From contig JAUWCK010000001.1 of assembly GCA_030609345.1 (NCBI GenBank), forward strand, positions 1 to 50,006: 50,006 nucleotides of DNA, written 5' to 3'. Origin of the DNA: Methanosarcinales archaeon. GTDB lineage: Archaea; Halobacteriota; Methanosarcinia; Methanosarcinales; Methanogasteraceae. The position numbers were made by a program, and so were the translations under genes. Of this stretch, positions 17,340-25,884 are shown in pieces; position 1 is the first letter of the stretch; each line of letters begins with the position of its first letter. A model generated the notes under the pieces. That model saw only the letters and a program-made list of their open reading frames with translations, was not told the origin of the DNA and did no database searches.

Positions 17340-18584
17340 TCATTTCATCGGCTTGGTTGGATGATAAACAGCTACCTGATAGTCATCATACTCCATACCG
17401 TGATATTTCTCCAGATATTCTTCAAGCAGCGCCCCTGTGTCCATATCTGCGAACAGTTCAGGATATAGCAACTTGGCAAGGAAACAGGTACCCAGTGTCC
17501 GATCGTTTCCGAGCTCACGGGATTGTATGTACACCTCGCCGTCTGAGACCGCATTAAGTCCACTCCAGCCAGGTCGTTCCATCAGTTCCCCTCTCAGTTC
17601 TTCCATGCTGCCTGTGACCCCATGAGCGTAGCCAGACCATTTGAAACCAATATGCGGATCCTTGATGATCACATCGGGGTTTTTATCCACCACCGCCTCA
17701 GGCTCTATTGTGAAACTCTTATGCTCCATTGGATCATCGAGGAAGAGGTCAGCAAATACGTGCACTCCTCCGGCACGATGAATAACGTCATCAGATCTCG
17801 ACATTATCGCATAGTCGTCTATGAATTCGAAGTAGACCGTCTTCTTCTCCTCCGGACTCAATTCCTGTATCCTCTCGTCCACCAGATCGAGATATGACTG
17901 GGAGAAGTCGATATACTCCTCTGCCCTCTCTGTTGCCCCCAGTATCATCCCAAGAGTTCGCAGTTCCGCGAAATACTTTGGTGGTTTACCACCGCAATCG
18001 ATCAACACAACGTTGATTCCAAGGGGTTCCATCTTCTCCAAGATTTCAAAGTAGTAAAATTCACTCGTGCCAGCGACTATCAAATCAGGATCAAGTTCCA
18101 CGATCGCTTCGTAGTCAGGCGAGGGCCAGCCCACCGCAGGCTTATCCTGCAACTCCGGGTAGAACGGATCCCCGGTGATCATTCTATTGATTCCGACGAT
18201 CTTGTCCATTGCCCCCAGGATCCGATATGTTCCGGCTGGGGCAGAGGTGGACAGAGCGATCACCCTCTCTACCGGCATGTCTATCGTCACTATCCTACCA
18301 ATAGAATCGAGAACCGTGAGCTCCTTCTCCCTCTCGAGTATGATCAGCGCGATATGCGTCATATCGAGGATATCGATCTCGCCATCGTACTTCGCATCTG
18401 CAAGTTCTGTTGCATCTCTGTATTCGAGGATGATCAGCTCGGTATAGGTCACATCCTGCATGTTTATTGTGTCGTCCTCGTTTGCGTTGCCGAAGACGCC
18501 AAGCGTGTAGTCTGATGCCGCTGCTGGCAGTGCGAGCAGGAGCAGGCTTATGGTTATTCCAATCAATAGTGTATTCAGTCTCAT
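17340..18584 (-). CDS. Dockerin-tagged periplasmic-type binding protein (BtuF/FepB-like) 1
   Basis: The product is 414 residues. A signal peptide (1-24) is followed directly by a dockerin (25-88) with two calcium-loop repeats, NANEDDTINMQD and DAKYDGEIDILD. Next is a class III binding-protein domain with its usual opening GRIVTIDMPVERVIAL and 'IVELDPDLIVAG' segment. The dockerin should clip the protein onto a cohesin of the cell surface, while the binding domain presents ligand to a BtuCD importer. AGAGGT sits 9 bases before the ATG. It leads the operon of two nitrogenase-like sets and has the conserved upstream element. Unlike its relatives it ends YHPTKPMK and lacks the shared IHQEYL tail, and so is the most diverged. 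Confidence 0.85.
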   Translation of the reverse strand: MRLNTLLIGITISLLLLALPAAASDYTLGVFGNANEDDTINMQDVTYTELIILEYRDATELADAKYDGEIDILDMTHIALIILEREKELTVLDSIGRIVTIDMPVERVIALSTSAPAGTYRILGAMDKIVGINRMITGDPFYPELQDKPAVGWPSPDYEAIVELDPDLIVAGTSEFYYFEILEKMEPLGINVVLIDCGGKPPKYFAELRTLGMILGATERAEEYIDFSQSYLDLVDERIQELSPEEKKTVYFEFIDDYAIMSRSDDVIHRAGGVHVFADLFLDDPMEHKSFTIEPEAVVDKNPDVIIKDPHIGFKWSGYAHGVTGSMEELRGELMERPGWSGLNAVSDGEVYIQSRELGNDRTLGTCFLAKLLYPELFADMDTGALLEEYLEKYHGMEYDDYQVAVYHPTKPMK

Positions 18585-18632
18585 TGTATATTACCTCTTG
18601 ATGGTCGATTTTTATCTTATATGATCATTCAC

Positions 18633-18714
18633 GCAATATATGTTACATCACGTGTGTACGTCATAACTACTTCAGTCGGGACTTAAAACTTTTGGTCAGT
18701 ATCGTGACATAAAC
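18633..18714 (-). promoter_or_regulatory. Conserved upstream element, copy 2
   Basis: Plus-strand reading: gcaatatatgttacatcacg, tcataactacttcagtc, acttaaaacttttggtcagt, atcgtgac. In gene orientation CCAAAAGTTTTAAGT resembles BRE/TATA, with a ~130-base interval to the binding-protein ATG. It is nearly identical to copy 3. Confidence 0.6.
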
Positions 18715-18724
18715 CAGAAACAGA

Positions 18725-20230
18725 TTACCCGCCCCTCAAGTTCCACATCAGAGACCACATCTCCCTCGATGCCAGAGACATCGGATTGTCTGCAAGCATC
18801 GGATATGCTACCTCATCGTAATCAAGCCTTGAGATGATCGCCCTTCTCTTTATACGATTGCGCGGCTTTCCGATCTCCCGCGCCAGGTACGCTGCAAGCT
18901 CCACCAGACCATTAAATCCGGTACGATAGAAGAGACCAAGCGGGATATCTATTATGCGGACATTATCAGCCCAGTAATCTGATATCCTGTTGCGATCACC
19001 GATGATGTAATCAACATCCCTCGCAATCGTGGACAACTCTGGATTCACAACGATCTCGGCACCGCTGTCCATCTCCTCAAGCACGGTCTCCATACTCCCG
19101 ATCATGTTCTGGATGGCATCATCGGTGATTGTCATAGCTGGCAGATTCAACCTGCGAGTATCGATACAGACATATTTCAGAGGGATCTTGAGATCAGATA
19201 GATAGGTCTTGACCGAATGCGGATTGAAGAGGAATCCAGGTGGGAAGAGGGCGAAGTCGCGATCCTTGAAGATTCTGCCATACCTCTCAACCTCTGCCAG
19301 TGCACGGCTCTTAGCCTTCCAGATAACCTCTTCTGCGACACCATCCAGATCAAACTTACCTGCGACATCGAAGAGGAATCTTTCGGTACCCTCGAGAGCC
19401 GAATAAGTCGAATAAGAGGATGAACCCCTGATATAATCGGTACCAAATCTCTTATTCATCAGTTCAGCCCACATAGTACCGCGCCAGCCCACAATGTTAA
19501 GCTCAGCAGCAGGCGCCCTTCTTATCGCATCGACGGTGCAGGAGAGAAAGGTCGTGTTGATTCTTACGCCGATCATATCAAAGAGCCTCGTCATCTCCTC
19601 CAGACCCCGCCCAAAACTATCAGATGCTTCGAGATTCACCGACTTCTCACCCACATCTTGCTCTTCCATCAGTTGGTCAACAAGAGAGTCCATAACTGCC
19701 ATGAAACCACATCCATGAGCTTTAGCCTCAATAGCAGATACATAATCCTTCCCCGAGATATCAGAAGACCACCGATCCATCGCAAAACCATCCGAAGGCA
19801 CTTGAATGACAGCACACGGGACGTCAACCTCATGAACCACCCCACCGACATCATCTCCGATTATCCCGGGGACACAGGTCTGAAGAACCACTATCAGTTC
19901 GGGGCGGTACCTCTGATATGTCTCGATGATTTTCCTCCGAAGCTTCGCTTCTCCCCCATAGATCACGTCACACTCATCAATATCGGTGCAGGGCATATCC
20001 TTGATTGGTGCCTCCATCCTGTGTGGCGTAAGTCTATGATGAAAAGCACAACCCGCAGGTCCATGGATGATGGGAATTGTACCTTCGATCTCGGTTGCGG
20101 CATAGACAGCGCCAGAGAGCTTGCAGTTTATATTATGCCGGTACCTGTGCACGATCAGATGATGAAAATTCAATTCTCGATTGAGGCGGTCGCGAAACAT
20201 ATCGCGAATCTCTTTTGCATTTATCTGCAT
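18725..20230 (-). CDS. Nitrogenase-like component 1 large subunit (type N), orphan
   Basis: The product is 501 residues from the ATG at 20230; upstream in-frame codons to 20296 are discounted because the relatives begin near here. It is related to the 15651-17237 and 28564-30243 proteins. The N-terminal motif has drifted (VHRYRHNINCKLSGAVY). Cys61 (HGPAGCAFHHR), Cys81 (MPCTDIDECDVIYGG) and Cys119 (LQTCVPGIIGDD) are all present, and so is the C-terminal SREMWSLMWNLRG. No small subunit or NifH gene follows; it ends just before the next conserved upstream element. It may share partners with the neighbouring operon, form a homodimer, or serve a scaffold role. Confidence 0.8.
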   Translation of the reverse strand: MQINAKEIRDMFRDRLNRELNFHHLIVHRYRHNINCKLSGAVYAATEIEGTIPIIHGPAGCAFHHRLTPHRMEAPIKDMPCTDIDECDVIYGGEAKLRRKIIETYQRYRPELIVVLQTCVPGIIGDDVGGVVHEVDVPCAVIQVPSDGFAMDRWSSDISGKDYVSAIEAKAHGCGFMAVMDSLVDQLMEEQDVGEKSVNLEASDSFGRGLEEMTRLFDMIGVRINTTFLSCTVDAIRRAPAAELNIVGWRGTMWAELMNKRFGTDYIRGSSSYSTYSALEGTERFLFDVAGKFDLDGVAEEVIWKAKSRALAEVERYGRIFKDRDFALFPPGFLFNPHSVKTYLSDLKIPLKYVCIDTRRLNLPAMTITDDAIQNMIGSMETVLEEMDSGAEIVVNPELSTIARDVDYIIGDRNRISDYWADNVRIIDIPLGLFYRTGFNGLVELAAYLAREIGKPRNRIKRRAIISRLDYDEVAYPMLADNPMSLASREMWSLMWNLRGG

Positions 20231-20302
20231 TTCCGTGAGTGTTAATAAAGAATATATAAAGACAGGGGGTAAAAAATAACCCCCCGACAAACTCATCTTC
20301 GT

Positions 20303-21559
20303 TCAGCTTGCTGATGGCGGATACGCAAAGGCACCACACTCTTCCAGGTCGTAGTCGATTCTCAGGAACCTATCTATGTACTCCTGATGGATTGCAGCTG
20401 GAGATATATCCGCAAACAAATCCGGATGGAACCATTTTGCCATGTATGTAGCATATACGAACCCTTGCAGCCCGGACTGTGCAATATCACCAGATACTAT
20501 ATAGATATCTTCAGTCATCTTCTCCCAGCCAGGTCGGCTCATCGTCCCTTCTCTTACTGCTTCCATTTCCGCCTTCCATCCCTGTTTTTGCATTTCATCT
20601 GCGGCATAGCCCCAATCACTGCCAAATGTCGGTCTAATGACAATATCAGGATTTTGCTCTATCACCCACTCCGGATCAACATCAAAATAATAGGACCCCT
20701 TATCGTGTGCAATATTAACACCTCCTGCCATAGTGCATATCTCATCCGCTTTTGTGCCCTCGCCACAGGTGAAGTAGTCATAGGCACCACCAGGACTATA
20801 ATACTCTATGAATACTTGCGGCTTTTCATCATCCGGAAGTCCCTCTGATCGAGACCTGATCGTGTTCATGTATCCTTCGTGGAAGTCGACAAACTCCTCA
20901 GCCTCATCTTGCTTTCCAAGAAGATATCCCAACTTTACCATATCTTCTGCGATTTCACTGGGTCTATGAACGTCTAAGCGAAGGACATGGACCTCATAAG
21001 GTTCTAAATGCTCTTCAAGACCCTCCAAGGGCCATGCCGCATAAGTGAAAAAGAGGTCAGGCTCTAAAGAAAACACCTTCTCGTAGTCAACCCCGGAAAA
21101 CCCTCCTCCAACAGTTGGCAGCTTACTTATCTCTGGCAGAATTATATCATAATCCTTGAGACCATCGCCTACGCCCACTACCAAGCCTTCCACTCCGAGC
21201 ACTCTGAGCGACTCACCATTACCATCATCAAGAGCAATTATCCTTTGTATCGGCAGCTTATACGTCTTGACGCTGTCAGCAGAATCGAGAATCGTAAGCT
21301 CCTTCTCCCTCCCAAGTATGATCAGCGCGATCTGCGTCATATCGAGGATGTCGATATCGCCATCGCACTTCGCATCTGCGAGCTCTGTTCTGTCCCTGTA
21401 TTCGAGGATGATCAGTTCGGTGTACGTCACATCCTGCATGTTTATTGTGTCATCCTCGTTCGCATTCCCAAAGACGCCAAGCGTGTAGTCTGATGCCGCG
21501 GCTGGTAGTGCGAGCAGCAGCAAACATAAAGCTATTCCAACCAGTATGTTTGTTTTCAT
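20303..21559 (-). CDS. Dockerin-tagged binding protein 2
   Basis: The product is 418 residues from the ATG at 21559, where AAGGAG stands 9 bases upstream; earlier in-frame codons would overlap that site. The layout is signal peptide, dockerin (NANEDDTINMQD and DAKCDGDIDILD), then a BtuF-like domain ending FHPDLFADISPAAIHQEYID and a short tail. One dockerin loop has Cys in place of the Tyr found in its relatives. It lies about 30 bases after the gene for binding protein 3 and is followed by the orphan nitrogenase-like gene. The binding domain is only distantly related to that of its operon neighbour, so the two probably bind different ligands. Confidence 0.84.
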   Translation of the reverse strand: MKTNILVGIALCLLLLALPAAASDYTLGVFGNANEDDTINMQDVTYTELIILEYRDRTELADAKCDGDIDILDMTQIALIILGREKELTILDSADSVKTYKLPIQRIIALDDGNGESLRVLGVEGLVVGVGDGLKDYDIILPEISKLPTVGGGFSGVDYEKVFSLEPDLFFTYAAWPLEGLEEHLEPYEVHVLRLDVHRPSEIAEDMVKLGYLLGKQDEAEEFVDFHEGYMNTIRSRSEGLPDDEKPQVFIEYYSPGGAYDYFTCGEGTKADEICTMAGGVNIAHDKGSYYFDVDPEWVIEQNPDIVIRPTFGSDWGYAADEMQKQGWKAEMEAVREGTMSRPGWEKMTEDIYIVSGDIAQSGLQGFVYATYMAKWFHPDLFADISPAAIHQEYIDRFLRIDYDLEECGAFAYPPSAS

Positions 21560-21588
21560 AGTTATCATCTCCTTTTTATTCAGTCCAA

Positions 21589-22833
21589 TCAACTCTCCAG
21601 TGGTGGATACACAAACACACCCTTCTCATCCAGATCAATGTCCATCCCCTGGAATTCTGTCAGGTATTCCTGATGGATCGCTTGGGGGTCCAAGTCCTCG
21701 AAGAGCTCTGGGTGGAACCATTTCGCCTGATATGCAAGCTGAAGGAAGTGTCTGCATCCGCTATTGGGGAAGGCACCGTAGATATAAGTGCTCATCACGT
21801 AAACCTCTCCAGCTTCCACGGCTTTCACATTCTTCAAGGTATCTCGGTTCATAAGCTCGTCTCTTGCGCTCTTCAGTTCTGCTGTATCGCCTGCATCCGG
21901 ATGATAGCCACCAAGCTCCCAGACCAGTTTTACAATGAGGTCAGGGTTTCGCTCTATCACTTCTTCGGCATCCACAGGACCCGCAGCATCGGAAAAGATA
22001 TCTATGCCGCCTGTAAAATCAATGTACGTATACGCACTGTAAGAAGTGTATGGGCTATTGGATTCACAGTACACCGTTGGTTTGTTTTCTTCAGGGATCT
22101 CCTCCACCACTTCTTCGATTGAATTCAGAATATTTTCAATCCAATCGAGGAGTTCTTCGGCTTCTTCTTTCTTATCAAATACGTATCCAAGCTTTTCCAC
22201 TTCTTCCGGATAACTATCTGCCTGATTGAAGTTCAAACGAAGAACCGTAATACCTGCTGCTTCGCATGCATCCTGGACATCACCAAGTGTATCAAATCCT
22301 CCACCAAGGCTGGTATGTAGAATGACCGCATCAGGATTCAGGCTTAATATTGCTTCGATATCAGGTTTCCACGGTGATCCGACATTGGACACCTCACCGA
22401 ACTCGGGGAAAAATGCATCATCTTCTGCGATGAGGTAACCAACACCGATTATTGTATCGCCTGCCTTGAGCGATCGTAGCGTTTCGACAGGGTGAATATG
22501 AGGTGCGACAATCTTCATCAGTGGCTTCTTCACCGTCACGATCCTGTCAGCAGTATCGATCAGCGTCAGCTCCTTCTCCCGACCAAGTATGATCAGCGCA
22601 ATCTGCGTCATATCAAGGATGTCGATCTCGGCATCATACTTGGCATCCGCAAGTTCTGTTCTGTCCCTGTATTCAAGGATGATCAGTTCAGTATACGTCA
22701 CATCCTGCATGTTTATCGTGTCATCCTCGTTTGCGTTCCCGAAGATGCCAAGCGTGTAGTCGGATGCTGCGGCTGGTAGTGTTAGCAGCAGCAGGCTTAT
22801 GGTTATTCCAGCCAATATTGTATTCAATCTCAT
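21589..22833 (-). CDS. Dockerin-tagged binding protein 3
   Basis: The product is 414 residues: signal peptide, dockerin (NANEDDTINMQD; DAKYDAEIDILD), then a BtuF-like binding domain. The domain opens ADRIVTVKKPLMKIVAP, has 'ILSLNPDAVILHTSL' in the middle, and ends AKWFHPELFEDLDPQAIHQE followed by a short acidic/aromatic tail. AAGGAT sits 9 bases before the ATG. It leads a three-gene unit (binding proteins 3 and 2, orphan nitrogenase-like protein) and has upstream element copy 3. It is most like the proteins at 31756 and 33050, with a SGCRHFLQLAY segment shared with them. Confidence 0.85.
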   Translation of the reverse strand: MRLNTILAGITISLLLLTLPAAASDYTLGIFGNANEDDTINMQDVTYTELIILEYRDRTELADAKYDAEIDILDMTQIALIILGREKELTLIDTADRIVTVKKPLMKIVAPHIHPVETLRSLKAGDTIIGVGYLIAEDDAFFPEFGEVSNVGSPWKPDIEAILSLNPDAVILHTSLGGGFDTLGDVQDACEAAGITVLRLNFNQADSYPEEVEKLGYVFDKKEEAEELLDWIENILNSIEEVVEEIPEENKPTVYCESNSPYTSYSAYTYIDFTGGIDIFSDAAGPVDAEEVIERNPDLIVKLVWELGGYHPDAGDTAELKSARDELMNRDTLKNVKAVEAGEVYVMSTYIYGAFPNSGCRHFLQLAYQAKWFHPELFEDLDPQAIHQEYLTEFQGMDIDLDEKGVFVYPPLES

Positions 22834-22882
22834 TGTATATTACATCCTTACGGTTTGTTTGTTGTTCTGTACGATCCCGCAC

Positions 22883-22965
22883 GTAATATATGCTACATCG
22901 CGCGTGTGCGTCATAACTACTTCAGTCGGAACTTAAAACTTTCGATCAGTATCGTGTCACAAACC
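22883..22965 (-). promoter_or_regulatory. Conserved upstream element, copy 3
   Basis: Plus-strand reading: gtaatatatgctacatcg, gtcataactacttcagtc, gaacttaaaactttcgatca, gtatcgtg. It precedes binding protein 3 by 50-130 bases. The TATA-like part is in the same position relative to the ATG as in copy 2. Confidence 0.6.
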
Positions 22966-22986
22966 AGCAAACATATCACCCACTCT

Positions 22987-23198
22987 TCATATCCATATAC
23001 ATCTCACACTCCCGAAGAGGTGTGCCGCAGATGCCAAGATCGTGCAGTATGCCACAGCTCCCTCTACCAACCATTGAGTTGCATATAGTCCACATCCGCA
23101 CCACAGGTTGAGCGGATTGAGCACAACCACAGTCATTACATAATCTGCGGCTGTGAAATCCCTTAAATCTACTTCAGGAGGTTCACAACTTCGGGCAT
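22987..23198 (-). pseudogene. Collapsed ABC-2 exporter cassette (ATPase start fused to permease end)
   Basis: Just after the 39-aa peptide gene, the minus strand translates to MPEVVNLLK, then a stop and frame change. It continues DLRDFTAADYV, matching the start of the ATPase at 40017-40784 (MIEVANLTKRFRDFTAVDH). Without a gap it goes on to VVVLNPLNLW and ends AHLFGSVRC, matching the last ~50 residues of the permease at 39240-40013 (VVMLNPLTYG ... AYLFGRGEV). The middle of both genes is missing. This is what a large internal deletion of a peptide-ATPase-permease cassette would leave. It shows that the peptide/exporter linkage existed at both loci. Confidence 0.6.
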
Positions 23199-23199
23199 C

Positions 23200-23319
23200 T
23201 CATTCCACGGCTTTGCAGGGGTGCACCTCAACATCACCATGACATTTCCTCATCTGCTCTGGCGTGCACTTCTCCGGATCATGCTCATGATCCATCAAGC
23301 ACTCTTCGTGTCTGCACAT
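23200..23319 (-). CDS. 39-aa Cys/His-rich peptide
   Basis: This is a small gene with a good ribosome-binding site (GGAGG, 9 bases before the ATG at 23319). The product has 5 Cys at 2, 7, 18, 26 and 35, and 5 His at 4, 11, 13, 27 and 33, so a quarter of its residues can bind metal. Notable segments are MCRHEECLMDHEHDPEK and CTPEQMRKCHGD. A related 37-aa gene lies at 40790-40903, also followed by ABC-2 exporter sequence, which argues that this frame is real and conserved. There is no signal peptide or typical leader/core division. A metal-binding peptide, a metallochaperone, or a precursor of an exported product are all possible; I do not know its function. Confidence 0.65.
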   Translation of the reverse strand: MCRHEECLMDHEHDPEKCTPEQMRKCHGDVEVHPCKAVE

Positions 23320-23375
23320 CGTTGTCATCCTCCTTTTTCGTATTCATTCGTTCACATAAGCGATCCGATAGTAAA

Positions 23376-24182
23376 CTAATAGTGAACAAGACTTCCATCC
23401 ACCTTCGCTTTGTTGACCGCATACCTAAACGCCAATAAACTCGACGGTACCAGCACCACTGAGAATACAGCCAGTGCAATTATTTCAGGAGCTAATGCGT
23501 GTAGCGAGTACCCCTGCAGAAGCGCATGTCTCATCCCGCTCAGCGAATACGTGATCGGTAAAATATGCGAGATGGTCTGGAGCCACTCCGGTAAAATAGT
23601 AATTGGAAAGAGCACTCCACCAAAGAGTTCGGATGTGCCCATAAAGAACATGTTGATCGGATCGCCTTTCTTGAGTATCATAATGAAACTTGCAGATATT
23701 ATGCCGATGCTGCCGAAGCATATTATCGTTAGAATGAGAATTACCATAGCGCCAATTATATTTGCATTGCTCATGTCCACACCCAGCAGGATACCGATCA
23801 AGAGATACATCAGAACTCTGAAAGAAGTGAAGATAAAATTCCAGAGAGAAGATAACGCTATTATTTCTGTGGCACTGGTCGGGGTTACAAGCATCGCTTC
23901 CAGTGTACCCATCATCTGCTCACCCCGGATGCTCTCCGAAAAACTCCTGAGAGCCGTCATCAGATATCCTGAAAAGGCTATGCCTATCAGCACAAAAGAG
24001 AAATAATCCCCGCCATAAGGCTCAAGATGCGCCATTCCCGCACCCCCGACCAGTTTGGAAACAAAGTAGAAGGTTAGAATCGAGAAGAAGATGAAGAACA
24101 GTCTCAGGAAGAACTCGAATTTATAGCTTGTTGCAAGTACCAGATCTCTTATTATGAATGAAAACGCTTTTTTGCATATCAA
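23376..24182 (-). CDS. ABC-2 type exporter permease
   Basis: This 268-residue protein has about six predicted membrane spans and the ABC-2 family layout. An N-terminal helix pair is followed by the RGEQMMGTLEAMLVTPTSAT loop (the conserved region that docks to the ATPase) and FGGVLFPITILPEWLQTIS before the last helices. It begins at a TTG that overlaps the stop of the ATPase gene by 4 bases. It would export a small molecule or peptide. Sequence similarity to the permease at 39240-40013 is low, so the two exporters are not recent duplicates. Confidence 0.78.
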   Translation of the reverse strand: MICKKAFSFIIRDLVLATSYKFEFFLRLFFIFFSILTFYFVSKLVGGAGMAHLEPYGGDYFSFVLIGIAFSGYLMTALRSFSESIRGEQMMGTLEAMLVTPTSATEIIALSSLWNFIFTSFRVLMYLLIGILLGVDMSNANIIGAMVILILTIICFGSIGIISASFIMILKKGDPINMFFMGTSELFGGVLFPITILPEWLQTISHILPITYSLSGMRHALLQGYSLHALAPEIIALAVFSVVLVPSSLLAFRYAVNKAKVDGSLVHY

Positions 24183-25060
24183 AATCTCATCCCCCTCATT
24201 CTACCCCCTGATATCCCACGCACCATCCTTCTACGCCCCGATTGAGGGTGCCCTGCCATTTCTTCTTTGAACTCCTTGCCTGTGTAATGCAAGAACACAT
24301 CATCCAGTGTGGGATTGGGTTTGTTCAAACCACTTTTCAGTTCCCCTATGGTTCCAATCACCTTTATTTTACCTTCATCGATGATCACAATCCGGTCACA
24401 CAACTGCTCTGCCTCGCCAAGGTGGTGTGTGGATAGAAAAACGGTCTTTCCCTGCTCCTTTACGATACGCTCTTTGATAAATTCTCTTAAATTCTGTGCC
24501 GCTCCCGGGTCCAGAGCCTTGGTTGGCTCGTCCATGAACACAACCGCTGGATCGTTTAAGAGTCCGCGTGCAATAGCCATCCGTTGTTTCATTCCGGCAG
24601 AATAACTCAGAAACCTATCATCTGCTCTATTTTCTAACCCGATAAGACTTAATAACTCATCCACCCTTTTTTCTGCATCATAAGAATAAAAATTATGGAG
24701 AGAGGCGAAGAACTTAAGATTCTGTCGCCCGGTGAGTCGCCAGTAGAAACTTCGCTCATCAGAAGTCATGAAACCGATCGATTCCCTGACCTTTCCGCTA
24801 TCCTTTGCGATGTCATACCCATTTACATAAGCGGTTCCTTCCGTGGGGGAGATCAGCGTGCATAGCATCTTTATAAGCGTGGTCTTGCCAGCACCATTCG
24901 GTCCGAGAATACCGAACAGCTCGCCTTTCTCGATCTTGATGTTCACTTCTTCAACGGCTGTTATCTCATCCTTCGCAAGCGGATGCAGGAAAAAGTCGGT
25001 AAATCCCTTCTGCAATGCGAACTTCTTTGTCAGTTCGTGAGTCTCGATTGTGTATTTCAA
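24179..25060 (-). CDS. ABC-2 type exporter ATPase
   Basis: The product is 293 residues. It has Walker A GPNGAGKTT (53-61), signature YSAGMKQR, Walker B VVFMDEP and the switch histidine in STHHLGEAEQLCDR. The family-typical C-terminal TLDDVFLHYTGKEF closes the core, and an Arg/Gly-rich tail follows. A ~25-residue insertion (GFTDFFLHPLAKDEITAVEE) before Walker A resembles NatA/YhaQ-type exporters. The start is a TTG at 25060 with AAAGGATGA upstream. The pair follows the BtuCD importer by 4 bases, so import and export are in one operon. Confidence 0.8.
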   Translation of the reverse strand: MKYTIETHELTKKFALQKGFTDFFLHPLAKDEITAVEEVNIKIEKGELFGILGPNGAGKTTLIKMLCTLISPTEGTAYVNGYDIAKDSGKVRESIGFMTSDERSFYWRLTGRQNLKFFASLHNFYSYDAEKRVDELLSLIGLENRADDRFLSYSAGMKQRMAIARGLLNDPAVVFMDEPTKALDPGAAQNLREFIKERIVKEQGKTVFLSTHHLGEAEQLCDRIVIIDEGKIKVIGTIGELKSGLNKPNPTLDDVFLHYTGKEFKEEMAGHPQSGRRRMVRGISGGRMRGMRF

Positions 25061-25064
25061 TATC

Positions 25065-25871
25065 TCATCCTTTCCTGATCGTTGTCTTGATGGGTCCTAC
25101 CGGTATGATGTATGGTGCTTCGGATTGTTTCCTTATGATTGCCTCGACACCATAGACCGATGCGATGTTATCTGCGGTAAGTACATAAGAAGGTTCGCCT
25201 GCGCTCACAATCTTCCCCCGCTTCATCATGATTATCTTATCCGAGTACCTTGATGCGAGGTTCAGGTCATGTATTGCGATGATTGCAGAGACGAGCTTCT
25301 TGTTTACGAGATCTCGTATGATGTCCATCACCTCAAACTGACGCAGTATATCGAGGTTGCTTGTCGGCTCATCGAGAAGGATCACCTCTGCCTCCTGTGC
25401 AAGCGCTCGTGCGATCAGGACTTTCTGCTGTTGACCGCCAGAGAGCTCGCCAAAGTACTTGAGTGCCAGATCCTCGATATCGAGCAGTCGCAGCACCTCC
25501 CATATCTTCTCATCATCCTCCTCGTCGCTCCGCCAGTTCAAATGCGGGCGTCTGCCCATCAAAACAGTATCAAAGACAGAGGTTGGAAAGCCGCGGGAGA
25601 TGGTCTGCTGCACATAACCGATCTTCTTTGCTATCTCCATCCTGCCCATCTTCATGATCTCTCTCCGGTCCAGAAGCACGCTTCCATGATCCGGTTTTAT
25701 GATCTTGTCTATGCATTTGAGGAGGGTGGATTTGCCAGAGCCATTCGGACCAACGATACCAAGTATCCTTGACGGGGCGAGCTGGATGGATACATCATCG
25801 AGAATCGGCGGACCTGAATGTCCATCGTAGCTGAAGACGATATCGATCGTCTCGAGTTTTATCATCACCAT
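25065..25871 (-). CDS. btuD: ABC importer ATPase, BtuD/FecE type
   Basis: The product is 268 residues if it starts at the ATG at 25871, which has GAGGTGAT about 7 bases upstream; an ATG two codons later and a GTG at 25883 are alternatives. Motifs are Walker A GPNGSGKST (41-49), MGRRPHL, signature SGGQQQK, Walker B VILLDEP and AIHDLNLASRY. It is strongly similar to the ATPase at 7647-8414, including the C-terminal PYIIPVGPI. It powers the permease encoded just upstream. Three ATPases of this type, one truncated, serve two permeases in the window. Confidence 0.85.
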   Translation of the reverse strand: MVMIKLETIDIVFSYDGHSGPPILDDVSIQLAPSRILGIVGPNGSGKSTLLKCIDKIIKPDHGSVLLDRREIMKMGRMEIAKKIGYVQQTISRGFPTSVFDTVLMGRRPHLNWRSDEEDDEKIWEVLRLLDIEDLALKYFGELSGGQQQKVLIARALAQEAEVILLDEPTSNLDILRQFEVMDIIRDLVNKKLVSAIIAIHDLNLASRYSDKIIMMKRGKIVSAGEPSYVLTADNIASVYGVEAIIRKQSEAPYIIPVGPIKTTIRKG

Positions 25872-25884
25872 TTCACAGATCACC

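Noticed and set aside
25463..25657. Plus-strand frames opposite the second importer ATPase
   Set aside because: They mirror the codon pattern of a well-supported minus-strand gene and show no protein-like features.
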